Translations under genes and position numbers: made by a program | NCBI RefSeq assembly: GCF_014202335.1 | Contig: NZ_JACHGP010000019.1 | Span: 97,526-161,525 of the forward strand | Source of the DNA: Mycobacterium sp. AZCC_0083 | Lineage (GTDB): Bacteria > Actinomycetota > Actinomycetes > Mycobacteriales > Mycobacteriaceae | Direction: 5' to 3' | Length of the DNA stretch: 64,000 nt | Notes under the pieces: model-generated | Told to the model about the DNA's origin: nothing | What the model saw: only the letters and a program-made list of their open reading frames with translations | Database searches by the model: none | In this document: positions 1 to 6,607 of the stretch, piece by piece | Position numbering within the stretch: the first letter of the stretch is position 1 | Layout of the letters: each line of letters starts with the position of its first letter

Positions 1-76
1 AGACGTTCCAAATGTCGAACTTCGCGAGCGGCTCAAGCTGATCGATGGTCAGCTTTTCCAGGAGTCGGGTGATCAC
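1..76 (-). CDS. 5' end of an unidentified phage gene, cut by the window edge
   Basis: A reading frame opens with GTG at 76 and runs without a stop to the left edge, giving about 25 residues. It overlaps the stop codon of the upstream gene by four bases (GTGA), the arrangement used throughout this phage. The visible residues begin VITRLLEKLT and do not suggest a family. The call rests on the open frame and the translational-coupling overlap. Confidence 0.5.
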   Translation of the reverse strand, partial: MITRLLEKLTIDQLEPLAKFDIWNV

Positions 77-348
77 ACGGGCACCCGAATCTTGGTGCCA
101 GTGCCCAAGATGTCGTGGACATCGTTGATGGCTTCCGCGAAAGCCTGCGCGATAAATTCGGCGGTCGGGGGGTACGGCGAGCTGGATTCCCACATGCCGC
201 TGTCATGTAGACGCTTCGAGATCAGCGCCAGCTTGCCCTCTGCCTCATCGGCACGCGTCTTATGCAGTTCGACTGTCTCGCTGAGAGATTGGATCGAACC
301 GTTCAGTGAGGCTTGCAGCCCATAATGGAAATCGCTCATGTCGTACAC
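73..348 (-). CDS. Hypothetical phage protein, 91 aa
   Basis: No family recognised. The first 50 residues are predicted helical, with an S/E/K-rich heptad-like stretch (SLSETVELHKTRADEAEGKL) that could form a short coiled coil. The C-terminal half contains a helix rich in alanine. The start is either GTG at 348 or ATG at 339; neither has a strong ribosome-binding site. It is the first gene after a terminator-like hairpin and lies just downstream of a copy of the phage operator-like motif at 371-383, so it probably starts a separate leftward transcription unit. It overlaps the next gene by four bases. Confidence 0.65.
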   Translation of the reverse strand: MYDMSDFHYGLQASLNGSIQSLSETVELHKTRADEAEGKLALISKRLHDSGMWESSSPYPPTAEFIAQAFAEAINDVHDILGTGTKIRVPV

Positions 349-370
349 CAGATTACGGTGACGAAATGAG

Positions 371-383
371 CGATTACAGGGAA
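371..383 (-). promoter_or_regulatory. Operator-like motif TTCCCTGTAATCG
   Basis: On the minus strand this reads TTCCCTGTAATCG, 12 of 13 bases of the motif TTCCCTGTWATCC that recurs before phage operons. It points toward the gene starting at 348/339, 24-33 bases upstream of it. A second GTAATC lies at 350-355. The three bases before the motif (AGC) extend the match with the sites at 12011 and 47693. Confidence 0.6.
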
Positions 384-462
384 GCTAAATGGGGGTTGAC
401 CAGGCCGAACGGCGATAGCGTCGGCGGGCGCGGAACTTCGAGAAGGAGTGTAGATAAGCAGA

Positions 463-513
463 AGCCCCGTGGGCAGGCGCAGGGGACGGCGTCTCAGATT
501 CGACCACGGGGCT
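463..513 (-). terminator. Hairpin after the WhiB gene, likely terminator
   Basis: AGCCCCGTGG at 463-472 pairs perfectly with CCACGGGGCT at 504-513 around a 31-base loop. It lies 135 bases past the stop of the leftward WhiB gene and is followed on the minus strand by a modestly T-rich stretch (TTCTGCTTATCT). The rest of the 349-647 gap contains no convincing gene. The long loop is unusual, so a structured RNA element is also possible. Confidence 0.5.
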
Positions 514-647
514 GCCGGAAGAGCTGGGCTCGATTCCGGTCACCTCAATTGTATCAAGCGTTGTACCGCTAGGATCACAGGCGCCGAAAGTACATGGCGC
601 AGAGGACCGTTCGATCACAGCCCTCCACGCTTGTCTGTACCCAGTGG

Positions 648-1286
648 TCACGGAATCTGCAGCGCGACCCGCATGGCGCGAACCATGTTGTTCAACCACT
701 CGCCGGTCTTCCCTTGGCGGGCACCGATTTCCGCTGCCGTCGAAGAGGGGTTGGCCAGCACCAGCTCGCACATCTCCAGGTACTCGTCTCGCGAGCGAGC
801 CTTGTCCTTACCCGTCTTGGACGTGCCCCAGTCCCGAGGGAGCTGCAGCAGCATGTCGCGGCCGACACGGCACCGCTCGTTGCGTGTGGCCAGCTTGGCG
901 TTGGAGCCCGCGTTGATGTGCAGCGCGTCCCGATCCATGACGACGATGGGCTCGACGGCCGCGCCGTCCAGCTCCTTCTGCGCCAGCCATGCAGCACGGT
1001 CTTCCCGGCGCTCCTGGGGGGTCATGCCGCCCCAGACTCCCCAGTCCTCGTCGTTGGTGAGCGCCCAGTCTCGGCAGGTGTCCAGGACGGGGCAGGTGAG
1101 GCACATGGCCTTCGCCGTCTCCTCGGCCATCGCTACGAACGCCTCGGCGTCGGCGCGGTCCATACCGCCGTCTTCCAGCAGTTCCTCGACATCCGCGAAG
1201 TGCATGTCGTAGTTGCCCGTCTTGCAGACGGCGTTGCTGCGCCAGTCGAACGAGCTGTTGTTGATGTCGTCAAGAGTCGCTGTCAT
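648..1286 (-). CDS. WhiB-family iron-sulfur regulator with extra C-terminal domain
   Basis: Transcription factor of the WhiB family, found in actinobacteria and their phages, which binds a [4Fe-4S] cluster and usually acts through the primary sigma factor. The four cluster cysteines are C21, C62, C65 and C71 (CLTCPV spacing), followed by the family's GVWGG turn at 83-87. The protein is 212 residues, about twice the usual length. The added part (about 105-212) is charged and ends in a segment near 170-205 (TAAEIGARQGKTGEWL) that resembles a helix-turn-helix, so this may be a self-sufficient DNA binder. ATG at 1286 has GGAGGGG upstream. It overlaps the resolvase-like gene by 17 bases. Confidence 0.88.
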   Translation of the reverse strand: MTATLDDINNSSFDWRSNAVCKTGNYDMHFADVEELLEDGGMDRADAEAFVAMAEETAKAMCLTCPVLDTCRDWALTNDEDWGVWGGMTPQERREDRAAWLAQKELDGAAVEPIVVMDRDALHINAGSNAKLATRNERCRVGRDMLLQLPRDWGTSKTGKDKARSRDEYLEMCELVLANPSSTAAEIGARQGKTGEWLNNMVRAMRVALQIP

Positions 1287-1686
1287 GAGCGGCCCCTCCT
1301 TCTGTCCCTTCCGGGGTGCCAGCGTGTACAGGCACCTTAGTGATCAGCGCAACAATCTCAGCGAGTGTGCAACTTACCCACTGCTTCATGGGGTCCGTTG
1401 TACCGACCCTCTTGTGGACGTAGATGCCAGCAAGGGCATTCGCGTTCACGGCCTGAACTTTAGCGGCACCGACCCCCTTGGGAAGATCAATTCGAGCAAC
1501 GTCTTTAGTCTGGATAACTATGTCGTGGCCGTCGATGCGGACGTTGACGATGTCGCCCTTGTCCTTGGCTCCCCAGGCGGGGGCCTTCGTAATGTTGGGG
1601 TCTCCCAGCGCCTTTGACAGCGCCCGCGCAATGTCCCAGTTGAACTTGGATCCAGCCGCCTTGGCTGACTTCATGTTCCTACTCAC
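1270..1686 (-). CDS. Holliday-junction-resolvase-like nuclease fold protein
   Basis: It resembles small PD-(D/E)XK resolvase/RecB-like proteins common in mycobacteriophages, which cut branched DNA during replication and recombination. The pattern is an N-terminal basic helix, then KGDIVNVRI, then IVIQTKD, then a hydrophobic strand with ALAGIYVHKR. In most relatives I know, the second motif is (I/V)ECK; here it is QTK, so the usual catalytic glutamate is a glutamine. Start GTG at 1686, or ATG at 1674. It lies in the block with the helicase genes and WhiB, which fits a replication or recombination role. The assignment is by remembered family resemblance. Confidence 0.65.
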   Translation of the reverse strand: MSRNMKSAKAAGSKFNWDIARALSKALGDPNITKAPAWGAKDKGDIVNVRIDGHDIVIQTKDVARIDLPKGVGAAKVQAVNANALAGIYVHKRVGTTDPMKQWVSCTLAEIVALITKVPVHAGTPEGTEGGAAHDSDS

Positions 1687-1732
1687 TACCCGCTACCTTC
1701 TCACTCGGAACTACTGGCTCAAATTCGTTCAC
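1679..1732 (-). CDS. Possible 17-residue leader peptide
   Basis: GTG at 1732 is preceded at ideal distance by GGGAGG. The frame encodes VNEFEPVVPSEKVAGSE and stops at 1679, overlapping the start of the resolvase-like gene. It could couple translation or act as a leader. It is too short for codon statistics, so support is only the strong ribosome-binding site and the overlap. Confidence 0.3.
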   Translation of the reverse strand: MNEFEPVVPSEKVAGSE

Positions 1733-1807
1733 GGATAACCTCCCGGCTGGGACACCTCAGCAACCCGTATTTCCACCACGATAGGTGGGGGGTACGACAC
1801 CTCCAGA

Positions 1808-1833
1808 GCTGACAATCGCAGCCGATTGACAGC
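1808..1833. promoter_or_regulatory. Dyad operator candidate before the resolvase-WhiB genes
   Basis: GCTGACAATCG at 1808-1818 and CGATTGACAGC at 1823-1833 form an inverted repeat (10 of 11 pairs, 4-base spacer). It sits in the 247-base gap 1687-1933, about 120 bases upstream of the leftward resolvase-like gene. The symmetry suits a dimeric repressor. The rest of this gap holds a 72-codon open frame with an improbable Cys/Trp-rich translation, which I do not call a gene. Confidence 0.45.
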
Positions 1834-1933
1834 CTGTTACGCGTCCACCTAACAGCCGCCTGGCAGCGTTCAACCATGAACCTGTCGGGGTACGCGCCCC
1901 AGTGGCACATATCCCATATCTGGGAAAGCACTG

Positions 1934-2302
1934 TCATAGCAGGGACGCCGGTCGGTTGGCATACTCTTGCGCGAGTTGCGATTCCAGCTTCGCTTTGATG
2001 GTTGCCAGTTCGTCACGTGACGGGTCGTCCACCCAGTCCGGCAGCCACTCCCCTGCCACCCACACCGACGACGACGGCAGTGACACGCGCTGACCTGGAG
2101 CCCGCCCGATGCTGCGGAGGTCCGGCATCGGTTTGATGTTCAACTCGATGCACTCGGGTCGCACTGGGCACATCCGGCAGATCGAGCGCACTCGGTCGCC
2201 GCCGTCGACCAGCTCCTCCGGTGCCGTGGTGAACTCTCGATCGCCGTCGCACGGGACGTAGCGTGTCCACTCGTCGGCCGTCAGCCAGACCTTGGCGCTC
2301 AC
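1934..2302 (-). CDS. Divergent WhiB-like protein
   Basis: It has the WhiB cysteine pattern C18, C42, C45, C51 (ICRMCPVRPEC is characteristic), so an iron-sulfur cluster is likely. It lacks the GVWGG turn; in its place is a proline/serine-rich segment and a tryptophan-rich stretch (VWVAGEWLPDW). The C-terminus (about 95-122) is a charged helix. 122 residues from GTG at 2302, overlapping the previous stop as GTGA. This is the second WhiB relative within 1.7 kb. The lost turn may mean it does not bind the sigma factor in the standard way. Confidence 0.75.
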   Translation of the reverse strand: MSAKVWLTADEWTRYVPCDGDREFTTAPEELVDGGDRVRSICRMCPVRPECIELNIKPMPDLRSIGRAPGQRVSLPSSSVWVAGEWLPDWVDDPSRDELATIKAKLESQLAQEYANRPASLL

Positions 2303-2505
2303 GCCCACGCCTTGATGTCGAACGGGTCGTCGGGCATCGGCCACAGCGGGCCGTTCTTCATGCTGTGCCACAGCAGGGCTGCGAACACGGCGTACCGGCC
2401 TGGTCCTGGGACCAGCGACCGGGCCCACGCGTGCAGCGAGATCAGGAACTCCTCGCGGCGCTCATCGGGGATCTGCAGCGCGTCCATGATCATCGTGTCG
2501 GTCAC
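2299..2505 (-). CDS. Hypothetical phage protein, 68 aa
   Basis: Small protein with a Trp- and Pro-rich C-terminus (LWPMPDDPFDIKAWA) and a helical first half. GTG at 2505 overlaps the DnaB stop by four bases, and its own stop overlaps the WhiB-like start, so it is translated as part of the replication operon. Family not recognised. Confidence 0.7.
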   Translation of the reverse strand: MTDTMIMDALQIPDERREEFLISLHAWARSLVPGPGRYAVFAALLWHSMKNGPLWPMPDDPFDIKAWA

Positions 2506-3821
2506 TGGAACCGGGCCTGATCGAAGCGTTCGCGGAGCTGGAAGGTTTCCTCCAAGCCGGTGCGGTTCTTCACTAGCGTCACATCCATCAGGGGCATCTG
2601 CGGAGCCTCCTCAGCGTTGTCGTCCACCGGCCGGGAAAGGACGATTGCGGCATCAGCGGTCTGCTCGATGCCACCGGATTCGCGGAAGTCGGACTTGACG
2701 GGCAGGCGGGGCCTACCGCCGTGGTCCTCGATCTTGCGGTTGAGCTGCGCGGCCACGACCACTGCACAGTCCAACTTTCGTGCGATATGCCTTGCGCGAG
2801 TTGCCATATGGTCCACAGCCTCGACGCGGTTCTGCCCCTTGCTCGCCTCAATGAGCTGCAGGTAGTCGATGAAGACGAAGTCGAGCCCGTCGCGCATCTT
2901 CTTGATACGGCACGCTTGCGTGATCGTCTCGATGGTGTGGCCGGGGTTGTCGTCCACTTCGAGCGTCAGCTCCGATGCGGCACCGGCCCACCGACTGACC
3001 TTGGCCACGGTGTCCGGCGACATGCGCTTGCGGGTGATTTCGCCGTACGGCACGCGGGCACCGCAGGACAGGATGCGACCCATCAGATCCTGCTTCGACA
3101 GCTCCAGGGAGAAGATCAAAGACTTCCAGTGCATCTGCGCCGCGTAGAGGGCGCACTGCGCCCCCAGGATGGTCTTACCGCAGCCGGGACGGGCCCCAAT
3201 GACGTAGAGGCGCTGCCGGTGGAATCCGCCCGCGATACGGTCATTCAGGGCCACGAACGGGGACTCGATGGCGGGACGCTCGTCGGCCTGATCTTCCGTC
3301 CACAGCGTGTACAGGTCGCGGAACCGGATCGCGTCCATCTCGCGGCCTTCATCGACCTCGTCCAAGAAGATGCGTGCAGCCTCAAGGGCATCCGGCACGT
3401 CATCGACCTGGTCGGCGATCTGCTGGAACCGCACACCAAGCGCGTTGACCTGGCGGATCTTCCACTTATCGATGACGATCTCGGCGTACGCGCTGACGTT
3501 CGCGACAGACTTGAACGCCTGCAACAGATCTGACAGGTACGGCGCTCCACCGATGCGCTTGAGATCCTTGTTCTCCGCTAGCTTCGCGAAGACGGTGATC
3601 GAGTCGATCTCTTCGCCGTCGTTGTACATCTGCTGCAGCGTGGCGTACAGCACCTCATGTGCGGGAAGGTAGAAGTGGTACGGCCGAAGGGCTTTCAGAT
3701 CCCCAAAGACATCTGGGCTGGTGAGGACGGCTCCGATGACGGACTGTTCTGCTCGCTCGTCGTGGACTGGTTGCCGTTCTGGCACGTCTCGTACTTCTCC
3801 TTGTACATCTGCATAATCCAT
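2502..3821 (-). CDS. dnaB: Replicative DNA helicase, DnaB type
   Basis: Hexameric 5'-3' helicase of the phage fork. The N-terminal domain (about 20-125) begins with the family's hallmark HDERAEQSVIGAVL; the RecA-like ATPase domain follows, with Walker A ARPGCGKT at 210-217 and Walker B FVFIDYLQL near 315. A glutamine-containing VVVAAQLNRK segment is the usual sensor region. 439 residues is normal length. ATG at 3821 would overlap the upstream gene by 127 bases; GTG at 3785, with AAGGAG upstream, would reduce this to 91. Either way the overlap is unusually long. The upstream gene is its likely loader. Confidence 0.95.
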   Translation of the reverse strand: MDYADVQGEVRDVPERQPVHDERAEQSVIGAVLTSPDVFGDLKALRPYHFYLPAHEVLYATLQQMYNDGEEIDSITVFAKLAENKDLKRIGGAPYLSDLLQAFKSVANVSAYAEIVIDKWKIRQVNALGVRFQQIADQVDDVPDALEAARIFLDEVDEGREMDAIRFRDLYTLWTEDQADERPAIESPFVALNDRIAGGFHRQRLYVIGARPGCGKTILGAQCALYAAQMHWKSLIFSLELSKQDLMGRILSCGARVPYGEITRKRMSPDTVAKVSRWAGAASELTLEVDDNPGHTIETITQACRIKKMRDGLDFVFIDYLQLIEASKGQNRVEAVDHMATRARHIARKLDCAVVVAAQLNRKIEDHGGRPRLPVKSDFRESGGIEQTADAAIVLSRPVDDNAEEAPQMPLMDVTLVKNRTGLEETFQLRERFDQARFQ

Positions 3822-4252
3822 GCCTGCGCTTGCGTCTTGAACCAGAAGCGGATCGCGTCAGGGTCGATCATGTCGTCGGGTGGGTAGACCTTCGGCATCG
3901 TGATGTGCAGCCGGTCCTGGACGGCCTTGACGTTGCCGGTCTTCCATTGCTGCTGGAACCATGTCTTGATGGCCTGCTGCTCATCTTGGAAGATGTCAGC
4001 GTCGTCGTACTGCCCTGCCTTGAGCCAGTTCTGCGGGCCTGGAACATATTTCATGTCCGTCCCGGCAACGCTCGCTGCGTATCGGCGGGCCGCTCCGATG
4101 ATCTTCGTGGCGTCCGCGCCGTCTTCCATCAGCTTCGCCCACGCATCGGACGCTTCGTTGATGTGAGTGTGACGCGGATACGATCTCCAGAACAGGTCAA
4201 AGGTGCTCTGATGCTTCTTCCGTGCCTGCGCTGGTGTCAGCTTGGGGGGCAA
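3695..4252 (-). CDS. Replisome organiser / helicase-loader candidate
   Basis: It contains a pattern seen in phage replication initiators just upstream of DnaB: FWRSYPR, then AWAKL, an AARRYA helix, and PGPQNWLKAGQY (residues about 15-85). The C-terminus is Ser/Pro/Gln-rich and disordered. The frame is open to 4303, but that region forms the SSB terminator; TTG at 4252 has AGAAAGAG upstream and is the likely start (185 aa). Its last 91-127 bases are also the first codons of DnaB in another frame. Role inferred from motif memory and position. Confidence 0.65.
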   Translation of the reverse strand: MPPKLTPAQARKKHQSTFDLFWRSYPRHTHINEASDAWAKLMEDGADATKIIGAARRYAASVAGTDMKYVPGPQNWLKAGQYDDADIFQDEQQAIKTWFQQQWKTGNVKAVQDRLHITMPKVYPPDDMIDPDAIRFWFKTQAQAWIMQMYKEKYETCQNGNQSTTSEQNSPSSEPSSPAQMSLGI

Positions 4253-4276
4253 TGTATCTCTTTCTGATACAACAAC

Positions 4277-4310
4277 GGGGTCGGTGGCACTCCGCAGTAC
4301 CACCGACCCC
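4277..4310 (-). terminator. Intrinsic terminator after ssb
   Basis: GGGGTCGGTGG at 4277-4287 pairs perfectly with CCACCGACCCC at 4300-4310 (11 bp, 12-base loop). On the minus strand it is followed by GTTGTTGTAT. It lies 30 bases beyond the ssb stop and separates the recombination/SSB operon from the helicase block. Confidence 0.8.
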
Positions 4311-4340
4311 GCATATCAACAAGGGAACTGGTGAGGTGGG

Positions 4341-4781
4341 TTACCAGCCGTCGTTGCCGCTGTCGTCCCAGTTGCCGCTGGCCTGCTGAGGCGCACGACC
4401 GCCGCCGCCGTTCTTCGACACCTTGGTCACCTTCGCGGTCGCGAAGCGCAGCGACGGGCCGATGGACTCGATGTCCAGCTCGTACGCGGTGCGCTTGTTG
4501 CCCTCCTTGTCGGTGAAGTCCTTCTGCTTGAGGACGCCGTGGGCAATCACCTTGTCGCCCTTGACGACTGACTCGGCCAGGTTCTCGGCGAGTTCGCCCC
4601 ACACGGTCCCACGGGTGAACGTGGTGTCGCCGTCCTCCCACTGGTCGGTCTGCGGGTTCTTGCGCCGCGTGTTGCACGCGATGTTGATGTTCGAGACGCC
4701 CTTGCCGGACTGCGTGAAGTTCAGCGTCGGGTCAGCGGTCAGCGTGCCTTCGATGGTGACAACGGGAAGTGTGAGGGCCAT
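4341..4781 (-). CDS. ssb: Single-stranded DNA-binding protein
   Basis: OB-fold protein that coats single-stranded DNA at the fork. The fold is visible from residue 4 to about 118: VTIEGTLTADP opening strand, FNIAC-like strand (NINIACNTRR), TVWGELAENL and KVIAHGVLKQ. A short glycine-rich linker leads to an acidic tip ending DDSGNDGW. Standard bacterial SSB tips end in a Pro-Phe pair that docks host repair proteins; here the last residue is Trp. ATG at 4781 follows GAAGGAC. An operator-like motif lies 79 bases upstream. Likely works with DnaB and ERF. Confidence 0.93.
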   Translation of the reverse strand: MALTLPVVTIEGTLTADPTLNFTQSGKGVSNINIACNTRRKNPQTDQWEDGDTTFTRGTVWGELAENLAESVVKGDKVIAHGVLKQKDFTDKEGNKRTAYELDIESIGPSLRFATAKVTKVSKNGGGGRAPQQASGNWDDSGNDGW

Positions 4782-4802
4782 GCGTCCTTCGATCTGTAGG
4801 GG

Positions 4803-5216
4803 TCAGGTTTCCCAAGGGTCTTGGGTGTCGATGTGATCAGTATGGATCAGCTCAAAGTTGGATAACAGGGAACATTCCTGCTGGTCAGGAGGTCTCGTAG
4901 AGCCATCCATCGCAAGTAGTCGTGGTGGTGCGAAGAGCGGTACGACTGCAATCTCACTCGGGTCGTCCCATGGGCGAACATGCCAGCCAGTAGCTGCCGC
5001 TGCCATGGGGTGAGCTTCGATCCAACCGTGGCATCCACGAGTTCCATCACCGCAGACACCGACGATGTTGGTGGGATCCCACGGTCCACCTTGGCCGCGC
5101 TTCTTCCGGTGGTGCATCGTGACTTGGCCACCCTTGCCGCACCTTTCGCAGTTCCCGTCGCAGCGTTCGAAAACGATTGCGCGACAGAGCTTCTCTTGCT
5201 TGTTCAGGGCATCCAT
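4803..5216 (-). CDS. HNH endonuclease-like protein
   Basis: The HNH zinc-nuclease signature is clear: CERCG near 22-26, TMHHRKKRGQGG with the paired histidines near 33-35, PTNIVGVCG, and CHGWIEAH. Phage proteins of this form are free-standing nickases or homing-type nucleases; the non-structural setting argues against the HNH that assists terminase. The last third is not part of the domain and looks variable. It overlaps the upstream gene by 13 bases. Confidence 0.85.
   Translation of the reverse strand: MDALNKQEKLCRAIVFERCDGNCERCGKGGQVTMHHRKKRGQGGPWDPTNIVGVCGDGTRGCHGWIEAHPMAAAATGWHVRPWDDPSEIAVVPLFAPPRLLAMDGSTRPPDQQECSLLSNFELIHTDHIDTQDPWET
4860..4872 (-). promoter_or_regulatory. Operator-like motif TTCCCTGTTATCC inside the HNH gene
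   Basis: Exact match to TTCCCTGTWATCC on the minus strand, and the match with the site at 12011 continues for four more bases (AACT). It lies within the 3' end of the HNH gene, pointing toward ssb. CTGGTCAGG follows at 4879-4887, like the paired GGTCAG elements at 11200 and 11762. Confidence 0.5.
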
Positions 5217-5425
5217 CCGAGTAGGTACGCCTGGTACAGGCTGTCCGCGTAAGCGTCAGCCTCCCAGTCGTGTTCGAATCGCTTGGTGCCAATCGGGCCG
5301 AAGGCCGGTATGCCGTCGTCGCCAAGTTCAGCCGTCCATAGGGTGAACATCGGCATCGCGTAGTACCGGCCGTCCCACGCGTTGCGATGGACGAACCATG
5401 GGCCGTTCAGTCCAACTGGCTCCAC
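5204..5425 (-). CDS. Hypothetical phage protein, 73 aa
   Basis: Tryptophan- and tyrosine-rich small protein with an acidic middle and the C-terminal run EADAYADSLYQAYLLGW. GTG at 5425 overlaps the previous stop region by a few bases. It shares WF-x-GP/NGPWF-like wording with the neighbour at 5427-5786 (GPWFAYY against GPWFVHR), so the two may be related. Function unknown. Confidence 0.7.
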   Translation of the reverse strand: MEPVGLNGPWFVHRNAWDGRYYAMPMFTLWTAELGDDGIPAFGPIGTKRFEHDWEADAYADSLYQAYLLGWMP

Positions 5426-5426
5426 C

Positions 5427-5786
5427 TCAGCCCATTTCCGTGGGCTCCAGGCCGTAGTCAGCCAGAGCCGAGTACGGCACCCACCGCTCAGGGAACTCCC
5501 AACCCAGATGCTCGCCGAACCACTCACGGTCCCACTCAGGGGTTTCCGTGGCCCACAGGAATGTGCCATCACGCAACTCCACCAGGCATGACGTGACCGT
5601 GTCCGTCTCATGGGCGATCATGAAGTCGCCGGTGTAGTACGCGAACCACGGGCCGGGGGCGACTTTCGCCTTAACGAGGTGATTCGTGTAGTCACGTGCT
5701 GCGGCGAATCGCTTGGCGACGTTCACGGCCACGAACACGGCGATGGCACCGATGATGGTGTGGAAGATGTTGGCGATGCGGCTCAT
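5427..5786 (-). CDS. Small membrane-anchored phage protein
   Basis: An N-terminal transmembrane segment spans residues about 8-25 (IIGAIAVFVAVNVA). An aromatic-rich soluble domain of about 90 residues follows (GPWFAYYTGDF, EWDREWFGEHLGW, ERWVPYSALADYG). No lipobox. ATG at 5786 overlaps the stop of the upstream gene as ATGA. Family not recognised. Confidence 0.75.
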   Translation of the reverse strand: MSRIANIFHTIIGAIAVFVAVNVAKRFAAARDYTNHLVKAKVAPGPWFAYYTGDFMIAHETDTVTSCLVELRDGTFLWATETPEWDREWFGEHLGWEFPERWVPYSALADYGLEPTEMG

Positions 5787-6056
5787 ATCAATCCCTTCTC
5801 ATGAGCTTCGTTTAGAAGGTTGACGCGGGCCAGCGTTGCGGCTTGCGTTGCCGCCTTGTCGACGTACTCATCGAATGGGAGTAGTCGGACGCGCAGATCG
5901 TTGTAGTGCAACGTCCACTGGTGGACGGTGCCGGACCAGTACACGTTTCCCTCTGCGTCACGCAGTACCAGGCACAGCGGGTCGACCTCGCGGAACGCCT
6001 TCTCTTGGATCGCATGCGCCAGGGTGTTGCCTGGCGTCTACTTCGATCTCGATCAC
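5783..6056 (-). CDS. Small phage gene with an apparent frameshift near its start
   Basis: GTG at 6056 overlaps the upstream stop in the usual way and encodes VIEIEV, but that frame stops after 32 codons. The protein-like sequence (TPGNTLAHAIQEKAF ... FDEYVDKAATQAATLA ... EKGLI, ending 5783) is in the next frame, which has a TAG at 6038-6040 and no normal start until an internal GTG. A single +1 shift near 6036-6041 joins the two into one protein of about 90 residues. It may be a disabled gene, a programmed shift, an assembly error, or a 53-residue gene from the internal GTG, which has GAGGG upstream. Confidence 0.5.
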
Positions 6057-6607
6057 AGCTGGATGCCCTGTGCGTCGGCCGGGATGGTGGATGGGTCGAC
6101 CAGCTTGAGATCCTTGGTCGTGACCTCTTGGCGTTCGTCGGCCGGTGCTGCGCGGACGGGCTTCCAATCCCGATAGGTCAGCAGACCCAGCTGGAAGTTG
6201 GCGATGCGGTCGTTCTCCTCGTCCTGCTGCTCGTCGCCGAACGACCCGAACTTCCAGTAGAGTTCGTCCTCGACCAGTCTGTAACGGACCATGCCGTTAC
6301 CGGCCTGCAGATCGAACACTTGGAACCCGAACGGATTCAGCTCGATCGACACGCCCGCAGTTGATGTCGTCCAGTCGTCGGGGAACCCGCGACGGATCAG
6401 GACCACGGGGTCGGCACGCAGGATGATCGGGTACTCGCCGACGACCCGGTCGTCGCGTCCGTACTTCTCAACGAAGTCGACCTGCAGCTTGCCCAGATCG
6501 CCGTAGCCGCCAACGCGGACACGGTCGTTGTAGTACGACGTGCCGTGCTCATCTTCCCAGCCGCCCTCGGCGTACCGGCCAATGACCTCAAGCTGTGTCT
6601 TCGCCAC
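6053..6607 (-). CDS. Hypothetical phage protein, 184 aa
   Basis: Soluble, acidic, beta-rich protein with aromatic pairs (SYYNDRVRVGGYGDLG, ELYWKFGSFGDEQQDEEND). No catalytic motif or membrane segment seen. ATG at 6607 lies inside the end of the upstream gene (20-base overlap). Part of the early leftward operon. Confidence 0.75.
   Translation of the reverse strand: MAKTQLEVIGRYAEGGWEDEHGTSYYNDRVRVGGYGDLGKLQVDFVEKYGRDDRVVGEYPIILRADPVVLIRRGFPDDWTTSTAGVSIELNPFGFQVFDLQAGNGMVRYRLVEDELYWKFGSFGDEQQDEENDRIANFQLGLLTYRDWKPVRAAPADERQEVTTKDLKLVDPSTIPADAQGIQL

Noticed and set aside
515..550. A tRNA-like T-arm (GGGCTCGATTCCGGTCAC) after the WhiB gene
   Set aside because: The T-stem mispairs, and no matching acceptor 5' end or anticodon arm can be folded upstream; only the T-loop resembles a tRNA.
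1719..1937. A 72-codon minus-strand frame between WhiB-like and resolvase-like genes
   Set aside because: Its translation is rich in Cys and Trp with no protein-like pattern, it lacks a ribosome-binding site, and it covers the dyad operator candidate.
5958..6055. The 32-codon frame from GTG at 6056 as a complete gene
   Set aside because: After VIEIEV it turns into Arg/Pro/Gly-rich sequence, while the neighbouring frame carries a convincing protein to 5783.
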